Of a stretch of 64,000 nucleotides of DNA, positions 36,165-44,833 are shown piece after piece. The notes below the pieces were generated by a model, which did no database searches, was not told where the DNA came from, and was given only the letters and a program-made list of their open reading frames with translations. How positions within the stretch are numbered: the stretch's first letter is position 1; every line of letters begins with the position of its first letter. The stretch is from Fulvimonas sp. R45. GTDB taxonomy: Bacteria > Pseudomonadota > Gammaproteobacteria > Xanthomonadales > Rhodanobacteraceae. The stretch spans positions 62,001 through 126,000 of the forward strand of contig NZ_JASERU010000009.1 in NCBI RefSeq assembly GCF_030504985.1. The letters run 5' to 3'. Made by a program: the position numbers and the translations under genes.

Positions 36165-37196
36165 TTGCGCAGTCCCACCATCAAGGACGTCGCCCGCCAC
36201 GCCGGCGTCTCGCTGAAGACCGTCTCGCGCGTGATCAACCACGAGGCGGCGGTGCGCAGCGAAACCCGCGAGAAGGTGGAACGGGCGATCGCGCAGCTCG
36301 GCTACCGCCCCGACCCTTCCGCGCGCAGCCTGCGCAGCACGCACTCGTTCGCGATCGGGCTGGTGTACGACAACCCGAACGCGCACTACGTGATCGACAT
36401 GCAGAACGGCGTGTTGTCGGCCTGCCGCGAGCGCGGCTTCGGCCTGCAGATCCATCCCTGCGACGCCACCTCGCCCAAGCTGGCCGAGGAACTGGTCGCG
36501 CTGGTCAAGCGCTCGCGCCTGGCCGGGCTGGTGCTGGCGCCGCCGATGTCGGAGCAGGCGCCGCTGATCGCCATGCTGAAGGCGCACGACATCGCCTTCG
36601 TGCGCATCATCTCCTCGCGCGAGGACCCGCACGACGGCTCGCCCTGCGTCTACATCGACGACCGCCATGCGGCCTATGCCATCACCGAACACCTGATCCA
36701 GCTCGGCCACACGCGCATCGGCTTCCTGTGGGGCGAGCCGCACCACCGCTCCAGCCCGGAACGCTACCAGGGCTACGCGGACGCGCTGAAGGACTACGGC
36801 CTGCCGCCCAACAGGAAGCTGGTGCTGCCCGGCCGCTACGCCTTCGACGACGGCTTCCGCAGCGCGCGCAAGCTGCTCGCGCTGAAGGACAAGGAGCGCC
36901 CCACCGCGATCTTCGGCAGCAACGACGAGATTGCCGCCGGCGTGCTGGCCGCGGCGCGCTCGATCGGGCTGGACGTGCCGTGGGACCTCTCCATCGCCGG
37001 CTTCGAGGACAGCCCGTTCTCCAAGCAGGCCTGGCCGGCGCTGACCACCGCGCGGCAGTCGATCGCCGAGGTGGGACGGCACGCCGCGCTGCGGCTGATG
37101 CGCAGCCTGCAGCAGCCCGACCCCGGCCCGGCCAGCGAGGGCTTCCTGCCCGAGCTGGTGGTGCGCGGTTCCACCGCGCCGCCGCGGCAGGGCTGA
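36165..37196 (+). CDS. nagR: LacI-family regulator of the GlcNAc genes
   Basis: Repressor of the Nag island. The start is TTG at 36165, with AGGAG 9 bases upstream; the longer frame from 36057 overlaps the end of nagP and is not supported. About 343 residues. The DNA-binding helix is PTIKDVARHAGVSLKTVSRVINHEAAVRSETREKV; the ligand domain shows SFAIGLVYDNPNAHYV, LGHTRIGFLWGEPHHRSS, FGSNDEIAAGVLAAARSIGL and SIAGFEDSPFSKQAWPALTT. It lies 82 bases after nagP in the same direction. It is the obvious candidate to bind the operators at 34471 and 34701. In Xanthomonas the equivalent cluster has a LacI regulator called NagR; the orthology is assumed. Confidence 0.85.
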   Translation: MRSPTIKDVARHAGVSLKTVSRVINHEAAVRSETREKVERAIAQLGYRPDPSARSLRSTHSFAIGLVYDNPNAHYVIDMQNGVLSACRERGFGLQIHPCDATSPKLAEELVALVKRSRLAGLVLAPPMSEQAPLIAMLKAHDIAFVRIISSREDPHDGSPCVYIDDRHAAYAITEHLIQLGHTRIGFLWGEPHHRSSPERYQGYADALKDYGLPPNRKLVLPGRYAFDDGFRSARKLLALKDKERPTAIFGSNDEIAAGVLAAARSIGLDVPWDLSIAGFEDSPFSKQAWPALTTARQSIAEVGRHAALRLMRSLQQPDPGPASEGFLPELVVRGSTAPPRQG

Positions 37197-37214
37197 GCCT
37201 CCCGGCTTCTGCTC

Positions 37215-37329
37215 GTCATCCCGGCGCAGGCCGGAGGCGCTTTATCAACAGACGAAGGTCTGGTCATCCAGCAGCCGCACGGCCCGAGCAGGCGTCGTCG
37301 CACTCGATCCCGGCCTGCGCCGGGATGAC
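37215..37329. repeat. REP-type element, copy 2 (inverted)
   Basis: 115 bases with ends GTCATCCCGGCGCAGGCCGG and CCGGCCTGCGCCGGGATGAC (inverted repeats). The block GCGCTTTATCAACAGACGAAG is the inverse of the one in copy 1 at 13410-13430. It fills the gap between the LacI gene and nagB-II, so it is transcribed inside the operon. Confidence 0.85.
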
Positions 37330-37415
37330 GGCATGCTCGAACGTCGCGCCTCCATCCCTTGCAACCTCTCCCCGCACGCCCCAGCCGGCGTGCCGTCGAC
37401 CTTCCCGGAGTCCCC

Positions 37416-38450
37416 ATGAAGTCCCCCAGCGACACCCTGATGTACCGCGAGGCCAAGGAAACCGCCGCGGTGGTCGAGCGCCAGCTCGAGCGCAATGCCG
37501 CCACCCTCGCCGCGCTCGGCAGGCAGTTGCGCGCCGCGCCGCCGCGCTTCATCGTCACCTGCGCGCGCGGCAGCTCCGACCATGCCGCCGCCTACGCCAA
37601 GTACGTGTTCGAGACCCGGCTCGGCCTGGTCACCGCCTCCGCCTCGCCGTCGATTTCCTCGATCTACGACGCCGACCTGAAGCTGGACGGCGCGCTGTTC
37701 ATCGCCATCTCGCAATCCGGCAAGAGCCCCGACCTGCTGCGCAGCGCGCAGGCCGCCAGGGACGCCGGCGCGCGCGTGCTGGCCATGGTCAACGTGGAGG
37801 ATTCCCCGCTGGCCGCGCTGGCCGACACGGTGATCCCGCTGCACGCCGGCCCGGAACGCAGCGTGGCCGCCACCAAGAGCTACCTCGCCACGCTCGCCGC
37901 CGTGCTGCAGCTGGTGGCGCACTGGAGCGACGACGCCACCCTGCACGACGTCTGCGCCCGCCTGCCCGCCGACCTGCGGCGCGGCTGGGACGGCGACTGG
38001 AGCGCGCTCGCGGACGGCCTGCGCGAGGTGGGCAACCTGTTCGTGGTCGGCCGCGGCTACGGCTTCGGCGCCGCGCTGGAGGCCGCGCTCAAGCTCAAGG
38101 AAACCTGCGGCCTGCATGCCGAGGCGTTCAGCGCGGCCGAGGTGAAGCACGGTCCGATGGCGCTGGTGGGCGCGGGTTTCCCGGTGCTGTTCTTCGCCCA
38201 GGACGACGGCTCGCTGGCCAACACGCTGGCGGTGGCCAACGAGTTCCGCGCCCGCGGCGCGCGCGTGTTCGTCGCCGCGCCGGGCGAACACGGCCCCGAC
38301 GCGCTGCCGCTGCCGGCCGACCTCGCGCCCATCGCCACCCCGCTGCTGGCGGTGCAGAGCTTCTACCGCGCCGCCAGCGCGCTGTCGCTGGTGCGCGGCT
38401 ACGATCCCGACGTGCCGCCGCACCTCAACAAGGTCACGGAGACGGTGTGA
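37416..38450 (+). CDS. nagB-II: Glucosamine-6-phosphate deaminase, NagB-II type (SIS domains)
   Basis: Converts glucosamine-6-phosphate to fructose-6-phosphate and ammonia, the last dedicated step of GlcNAc use. The start MKSPSDTLMYREAKE has CGGAG nearby. 344 residues made of two SIS sugar-isomerase domains: TCARGSSDHAAAYAKYVFE and ISQSGKSPDLLRSAQAA in the first, VVGRGYGFGAALEAALKLKETCGLHAEAF in the second. The C-terminus ends DVPPHLNKVTETV, the usual GlmS-like tail. There is no N-terminal glutaminase domain, which separates it from GlmS, and no NagB-I fold. The stop overlaps the nagA start (TGATG). Confidence 0.9.
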   Translation: MKSPSDTLMYREAKETAAVVERQLERNAATLAALGRQLRAAPPRFIVTCARGSSDHAAAYAKYVFETRLGLVTASASPSISSIYDADLKLDGALFIAISQSGKSPDLLRSAQAARDAGARVLAMVNVEDSPLAALADTVIPLHAGPERSVAATKSYLATLAAVLQLVAHWSDDATLHDVCARLPADLRRGWDGDWSALADGLREVGNLFVVGRGYGFGAALEAALKLKETCGLHAEAFSAAEVKHGPMALVGAGFPVLFFAQDDGSLANTLAVANEFRARGARVFVAAPGEHGPDALPLPADLAPIATPLLAVQSFYRAASALSLVRGYDPDVPPHLNKVTETV

Positions 38451-39607
38451 TGGAGAACCAGTCGACAACCGCCCTCGTCAACGGCCGCGTGCTGGGCGAC
38501 CACGGCCCGCGCGAGGGCCTGGCCGTGCTGGTGGAAGGTGGGCGCATCGCCGCCCTCGTGGCACAGGATGACCCGCGCGTCGCCGCCGCGCGCCCGCACG
38601 ACCTGCAGGGGAACCTGCTGCTGCCCGGCTTCATCGACGTGCAGGTCAACGGCGGCGGCGGCCTGCTGTTCAACGACGCGCCCACGGTGGACACGCTGCG
38701 CGGCATCGCCGCCGCGCACCGCAAGTTTGGCACCACCGGCCTGCTGCCCACCCTGATCACCGATACCGCCGAAAAGATGCACGCCGCGCTGGACGCGGTG
38801 GACGCGGCGATCGAACAGGGCGTGCCCGGCATCCTCGGCATCCACGTCGAAGGGCCGTTCCTCGCGCCGGGGCGCAAGGGCATCCACGACGCTTCGCTGT
38901 TCCGCCACCCCGACGCCGACGACATCGCCATGCTCGCCGCCAGACACCGCGGCAAGGTGATGCTGACGCTGGCGCCCGAGCAGGTCTCCATCGACGCCAT
39001 CCGCACCCTGGCCGGGGCCGGCGTGATCGTGGTCGCCGGCCATACCGCGGCCGACTACGCCACCACCCGCGCCGCGCTCGACGCCGGCATCAGCGGCTTC
39101 ACCCACCTCTACAACGCGATGACGCCGCTGGCCAGCCGCGAGCCCGGCGTGGTCGGCGCCGCGCTGGACGACCCGCACAGCTGGTGCGGCCTGATCGTCG
39201 ACGGCCACCACGTCCACCCCGCCGCGCTGCGCGTGGCGATCGCCGCCAAGCCGCGCGGCAAGTGCGTGCTGGTCACCGACGCGATGCCGCCGGTGGGTTC
39301 GGACAACCCGGAATACGTGCTCAACGGCCAGACCATCGTCGCCCGCGACGGCATCTGCCAGAGCGACGCCGGCGTGCTGGCCGGCTCCGCGCTGGACATG
39401 GCCACCGGCGTGCGCAACCTGGTCGGGATGGTCGGCCTGCCGCTGGCCGAGGCGTCGCGCATGGCCAGCGCGTACCCGGCCGCGTGGATCGGGCTGGAGC
39501 GCACGCACGGACGGATCGCCGCCGGCTACCGCGCCGATTTCGTCGTGCTGGACGATACTTTGCACGTGCGGGAAACCTGGATCGGCGGAACCGGTCATCG
39601 CCACTGA
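38450..39607 (+). CDS. nagA: N-acetylglucosamine-6-phosphate deacetylase
   Basis: Removes acetate from GlcNAc-6-phosphate in the cytoplasm. The ATG overlaps the nagB-II stop, implying coupled translation; the upstream part of this frame is not coding. 385 residues of the amidohydrolase superfamily: LLLPGFIDVQVNGGGGLLFND near residue 55, the metal glutamate in GIHVEGPFLAPGRKGIHD, the His sites VVAGHTAADYATT and FTHLYNAMTPLASREPG, the catalytic Asp in VLVTDAMPPVGSD. The carboxy end HGRIAAGYRADFVVLDD is typical of the family. Last gene of the plus-strand arm. Confidence 0.95.
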   Translation: MENQSTTALVNGRVLGDHGPREGLAVLVEGGRIAALVAQDDPRVAAARPHDLQGNLLLPGFIDVQVNGGGGLLFNDAPTVDTLRGIAAAHRKFGTTGLLPTLITDTAEKMHAALDAVDAAIEQGVPGILGIHVEGPFLAPGRKGIHDASLFRHPDADDIAMLAARHRGKVMLTLAPEQVSIDAIRTLAGAGVIVVAGHTAADYATTRAALDAGISGFTHLYNAMTPLASREPGVVGAALDDPHSWCGLIVDGHHVHPAALRVAIAAKPRGKCVLVTDAMPPVGSDNPEYVLNGQTIVARDGICQSDAGVLAGSALDMATGVRNLVGMVGLPLAEASRMASAYPAAWIGLERTHGRIAAGYRADFVVLDDTLHVRETWIGGTGHRH

Positions 39608-39653
39608 CCAGGGCCGGCTCCCGACATCGCCTGTCCCCGGAGAGGACGCCAGC

Positions 39654-40205
39654 ATGCAGCGAACGCAGTGCCTGTCCGTATCGATGATCGCGCTGCTTCT
39701 CGCGGCATGCGGCCCCTCGGACGAAGAGCTGGCGTCGCTGGGGCGACACCAGCGCATCCAGGTCGACGCACCGGTACAGGCGACGTCGAGCATCACGATC
39801 GATGCGCCGGCAAGTCGCGTCTGGTCCATCCTCGCCAATGTCGCTGACTGGCCTCGATGGCAACGGGAGATCGATGCCACCTCGTCCGTCCACGCACTGG
39901 GCGAGAATCGCCGGTTCACCTGGCGGACCGGCGGCATGACCATCCACTCCCGCGTCGTCCTGTCCGAACCCGACACGGCGCTGGCGTGGACCGGTCGGGC
40001 CTACCTCGCCAGGGCGCTCCACGTCTGGAAGCTGACGGCCTTGAGCCCGACCCGGACGCGGGTCGAAAGCAGCGAATCGATGGACGGCTTCCTGCTTTCG
40101 CACTTCTATTCGTCGGCCCAGCTTCAGGCCACCGAAGACCATTGGCTCGCCAGCCTCAAGGCCGCGGCGGAGTCGGCGCGACCCGCGGAACAAGCCCACC
40201 GGTGA
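39654..40205 (+). CDS. SRPBCC (START-like) domain lipoprotein
   Basis: 183-residue protein. A lipoprotein signal peptide ends in the lipobox LLAAC (Cys 19), so it should be anchored in the membrane on the periplasmic side. The rest is a polyketide-cyclase/dehydrase-like SRPBCC domain: TSSITIDAPASRVWSILANVADWPRWQ, RTGGMTIHSRVVLSEPDTALAW, and a long C-terminal helix. Such domains bind hydrophobic ligands in a cavity; an exported, lipid-anchored version is less common. It follows nagA by 46 bases in the same direction, but nothing links it to GlcNAc. Function unknown. Confidence 0.75.
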   Translation: MQRTQCLSVSMIALLLAACGPSDEELASLGRHQRIQVDAPVQATSSITIDAPASRVWSILANVADWPRWQREIDATSSVHALGENRRFTWRTGGMTIHSRVVLSEPDTALAWTGRAYLARALHVWKLTALSPTRTRVESSESMDGFLLSHFYSSAQLQATEDHWLASLKAAAESARPAEQAHR

Positions 40206-40245
40206 CGCCGGCTCCCCGCCGGACCGGCGCGATGTCCGCCCCCTC

Positions 40246-40445
40246 AGAGCCTGTTCACGATCTCCAGACACCTCGCGTTGGCCTCGCATGGCCGCCATGC
40301 GAGGCCCACCCGCAGGGCCGGGTCTGTTTGCGCACAGGCCAGCGTCATCGCTCCGTCGTGGACGGACGTCCACGCCCTCGCTCTTCCTTGGCCTGTGCGC
40401 AAACAGCTCCCGGCGCGGGGTACTTGGAGATCGTGAACAGGCTCT
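40246..40445. repeat. 200-bp palindromic element with 21-bp perfect terminal repeats (MITE-like), copy A
   Basis: The ends at 40246-40266 and 40425-40445 are exact 21-base inverted repeats beginning AGAGCCTGTTCACG. Inside are a 12-bp perfect hairpin with a 3-base loop (40280-40306), an inner pair CTGTTTGCGCACAGGCCA / TGGCCTGTGCGCAAACAG, and a central stem GTGGAC-ggac-GTCCAC (40358-40373). Its right end touches the stop codon of the LTA-synthase-like gene. A second, inverted copy is at 23659-23828 and a solo end at 26541. It has no coding capacity. Confidence 0.88.
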
Positions 40446-42169
40446 TACTCGAACACGTGCAACCGCCCGAAGATCCACGCGTGGTACGACGCCAGCAGCG
40501 CCTTGTCCGCGCAGTCGTCGTAGCGACCGTCGCAGCGCTCGCGCAGCGCCTTCTGCGCCGCGAAGTACGGGTCCAGCGGCAGGCCGGCCGCCTGCAGCAC
40601 CAGGCCCGGCAGGTAGGCGATGTCGAGCATCGGGTAGGCCGGCAGCGCCGGGCCGGGCACGTTGCTCTTGATCATGTAGTAGGTCAGGTAGTCGCGGTAC
40701 GGCGCCAGCGCGGGCGGCAGCTCGCGCCGCAGGGTGGGCATCAGGCTGTCGAACGAGGGCTGGTGGTCGCCGAAGTGCACCAGCACGGTGGGCCGCGCCC
40801 GGTCGAGGAAGGCGTGTTCCAGCCCCTGCATCGCCACGTCCGAGTCGTGCAGGCGCGACAGGTAGGTGTCGAAGTTCAGCGCCGCGTCCGCTGGCAAGCC
40901 ATGCAGCAGATTCTGGAACGGCTTCGGCAGCGTGTTCATCGGGTCGTCGTGCGGACCGTGCTCGTTGATGGTGAGCACCACCAGGAACACCGGCTGGCCC
41001 GGCTTGCGGGCGCCCGACCGGTCCAGCTCGGCGTACACGCGCTCGGCGGCGGCGAACATCTGCGCGTCGGTCTCTTCCCAGTCGTCCAGGCCCAGCTCGC
41101 CGGCGCCGTAGAAGCGGTCGATGCCATAGGCCTTGTACGCGTCCTCGCCGTTGAGGAAGTCGCCGTGGGTGGGGTAGACGGCCACCGTGAGGTAGCCCAG
41201 CCGCTTCAGCAGCAACGGCAGCGAGTCGCGCATGCGCGGCGCCAGCACGTAGGGCGCGTACATGCCGCCGGGGCCGAAGATGTCCTGCGGCAGGCCGGTG
41301 AGCGAGGCGAACTCGCTGACCCAGGTGCCGCCGCCGAAGGTATGCGTGCGCAGCACGCCGTGGCCGCGGGTGCGCGCGTCGGGCAGGAACATCGCCGCGT
41401 GGCAGGCCGGCACGTCGCAATGCGCGTACGGCGCCGGATCGAAGGTGCTCTCTTCCAGCACCTGCACGATGTCCGGGTACTGCGCCGCCGGCACGCCGCC
41501 CGGCGCAGCGGTGGCGGTGGCCTGCCAGTCGCGCTCGGCGATGGCGGCGTCGGCCATCGGCGGCAGGTGCACGCTGGAGTCGCGCAGGTTGACGAAGAAG
41601 TCGGTCAGCACCGCGTCGTCGGACATCTTGTCCCAGGCGTCGCGCGCATGCACCCGCGCGAACGGGCCCGACGGCAGCAGGCAGATCCAGAACGCCAGCG
41701 CGAAGACGGCGAAGCCGCCGAGGCGCAGCGCCGCACGCGGCCAGCGCCGCCAGTGCGCGAACAGCGGCCGGCTGCCGCGCCAGGCCAGCCACAGCAGCAG
41801 CGGCACGGCCACCGCCACGGCCAGCCCCACGCTGTAGATATGCGGGTAGCGGCGCAGCGTCTCGAACAGGCTGGAGCGCACGTAGTACACGAAGTCGGCC
41901 GGCATCAGCGGCGACTCGAGGTATTCCTGCTTCATCACCGTGATCGCGCGCAGCAGCAGGAACAGCCCGCCGCCCAGCACCAGCGCGAAGGCCGCGCGCG
42001 CGAACGCGCACAGGCCGGCGCCGGCCACGCACAGCATCAGCGCGAACACGAAGCCGCGCTGCTCCGGCAGCGGCTCGCGCCAGGCGGTGAGCCAGGCGCA
42101 GGCCGCGAAGAACAGCAGCGCGGCGACCAGGGTCGCGCGCCGACGGGTGAGGCGAAACGGTTGCCGCAT
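40445..42169 (-). CDS. LTA-synthase-like sulfatase-family membrane phosphotransferase
   Basis: Inner-membrane protein with a periplasmic alkaline-phosphatase-superfamily domain. The start MRQPFRLTRRRATL precedes about five membrane helices (to about residue 185), then the catalytic domain: nucleophile region QVLEESTFDP (Glu and Thr), GTWVSEFASLTGLP, VYPTHGDFLNGEDAYKAYGIDRFY, VLTINEHGPHDD and the metal set LVHFGDHQPSFDS. About 574 residues. Related proteins (LtaS, OpgB/MdoB, EptA-like) move phosphoglycerol or phosphoethanolamine onto polymers. In a Gram-negative with osmoregulated glucans, a role like OpgB on periplasmic glucans is one option; no neighbour supports a choice. The last codons run into the repeat terminus. 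Confidence 0.82.
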   Translation of the reverse strand: MRQPFRLTRRRATLVAALLFFAACAWLTAWREPLPEQRGFVFALMLCVAGAGLCAFARAAFALVLGGGLFLLLRAITVMKQEYLESPLMPADFVYYVRSSLFETLRRYPHIYSVGLAVAVAVPLLLWLAWRGSRPLFAHWRRWPRAALRLGGFAVFALAFWICLLPSGPFARVHARDAWDKMSDDAVLTDFFVNLRDSSVHLPPMADAAIAERDWQATATAAPGGVPAAQYPDIVQVLEESTFDPAPYAHCDVPACHAAMFLPDARTRGHGVLRTHTFGGGTWVSEFASLTGLPQDIFGPGGMYAPYVLAPRMRDSLPLLLKRLGYLTVAVYPTHGDFLNGEDAYKAYGIDRFYGAGELGLDDWEETDAQMFAAAERVYAELDRSGARKPGQPVFLVVLTINEHGPHDDPMNTLPKPFQNLLHGLPADAALNFDTYLSRLHDSDVAMQGLEHAFLDRARPTVLVHFGDHQPSFDSLMPTLRRELPPALAPYRDYLTYYMIKSNVPGPALPAYPMLDIAYLPGLVLQAAGLPLDPYFAAQKALRERCDGRYDDCADKALLASYHAWIFGRLHVFE

Positions 42170-42381
42170 GGTGTTGCCCCTGTGCTGGGCGCCGTGGCGG
42201 CGGCGCACCGTGTCGAACGTGGCGGTATTCTAGGGACCCCGCGCCTGTCGGTGGCGGCCCGCGGCCGCGGCCGTTGCCGGCCATTCCGCTTTCGCACGCC
42301 CGCCCCGCACGCGACCGGCGCGCGACACCGCGCTGCCATCCCTGCCGGCCAGAATCCACCCATTTCCACCCGGAGCCTTCC

Positions 42382-44382
<2,001 letters not shown>

Positions 44383-44390
44383 GGCTTTGC

Positions 44391-44485
44391 CCCCTCTCCC
44401 CTTTGGGGAGGGGATTGAGGCAAGGGGCGGGGCTCGCCCTGAGCAAGCTGTTTGCGTTCGCCTCCTCTCCCCGGCGGGGAGAGGG
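44391..44485. repeat. CCTCTCCC hairpins before the thr operon
   Basis: Two hairpins, CCCCTCTCCCC-ttt-GGGGAGGGG starting at 44391 and CCTCTCCCC-ggc-GGGGAGAGG ending near 44485. They lie 8-100 bases beyond the cpdB stop and upstream of the thr promoter. Same repeat type as at 1926. Confidence 0.75.
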
Positions 44486-44501
44486 AGAAGGCGGCGGCGA
44501 A

Positions 44502-44519
44502 CGTATGGACGTCCAGACG
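44502..44519. promoter_or_regulatory. Palindromic motif upstream of the thr promoter
   Basis: CGTATGGACGTCCAGACG, an 18-bp dyad with one mismatched pair, 34 bases before the -35 box. A near copy, CGTATGGCCGTCCATACG, stands upstream of the leu leader at 62824-62841, and the flank GCCTG is shared too. A site for an amino-acid-responsive regulator is likely; none could be assigned. Confidence 0.6.
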
Positions 44520-44553
44520 CCTGTGCCCACGCCCCCATATTCCGCAAAGTCTA

Positions 44554-44582
44554 TTGACAGCCGCGCAAGGCGCCCCCTATCT
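44554..44582 (+). promoter_or_regulatory. thr operon promoter
   Basis: -35 TTGACA (44554-44559, perfect), 17-base spacer, -10 CTATCT (44577-44582). The leader ATG at 44591 lies 8 bases after the -10 box, which is where transcription would start. Confidence 0.82.
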
Positions 44583-44590
44583 TCGAAGCC

Positions 44591-44743
44591 ATGTCGCCCT
44601 TCTCCGCGCCCGCACGCACGTTCCACGCCCCGGCTCCCGCCGGGCGCGCGCGGCTGGTCGCAGGCGGCATCGCCACCATCGCCACGATCATTACCACCGG
44701 TACCGGTACCACCGGCTACGGGTGGGTGTCCGCGCGCGAGTAA
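44591..44743 (+). CDS. thrL: Threonine operon leader peptide (50 aa)
   Basis: Small open frame whose translation should sense threonyl- and isoleucyl-tRNA charging. The 50 codons start ATGTCG and encode, at residues 27-42, [16 protein letters not shown]: 7 Thr and 4 Ile in 16 positions. The peptide ends YGWVSARE with a TAA stop 90 bases before the first structural gene. No Shine-Dalgarno can exist, because the ATG lies at the expected transcription start, so it is probably translated as a leaderless message. The residue composition matches the product (threonine) and its derivative (isoleucine), as in the enterobacterial thrL, although the sequence itself is different and longer. Confidence 0.85.
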   Translation: MSPFSAPARTFHAPAPAGRARLVAGGIATIATIITTGTGTTGYGWVSARE

Positions 44744-44757
44744 CCCTTACACGCCAC

Positions 44758-44830
44758 GGTCCCGCCCTCGACGAGGCGGGCCGGCGCGATCCGACACCGC
44801 CAGGCAAGGACGGGACCTCCACCGGAGGTC
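44758..44830 (+). promoter_or_regulatory. thr attenuator: alternative RNA pairings that mask the ribosome site
   Basis: Four segments can pair in mutually exclusive ways. A (GGTCCCG, 44758-44764) can pair with B (GGCGGG, 44775-44780, via CCCGCC) or with C (CGGGACC, 44811-44817). C (GACCTCC, 44814-44820) can instead form a 7-bp hairpin with D (GGAGGTC, 44824-44830), and D holds the Shine-Dalgarno of the next gene. There is no U-tract, so control is probably at translation rather than by termination. Confidence 0.65.
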
Positions 44831-44833
44831 ACT

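Noticed and set aside
40246-40445. Palindromic element as a structured non-coding RNA gene
   Set aside because: It has terminal inverted repeats, a second inverted copy and a solo end, which fits a repeat element better. No promoter or terminator belongs to it.
44383-44590. Possible remnant of an aspartokinase domain before homoserine dehydrogenase
   Set aside because: All forward frames here give repeat and promoter sequence. No kinase motif such as KFGG(T/S) or SGR is found.
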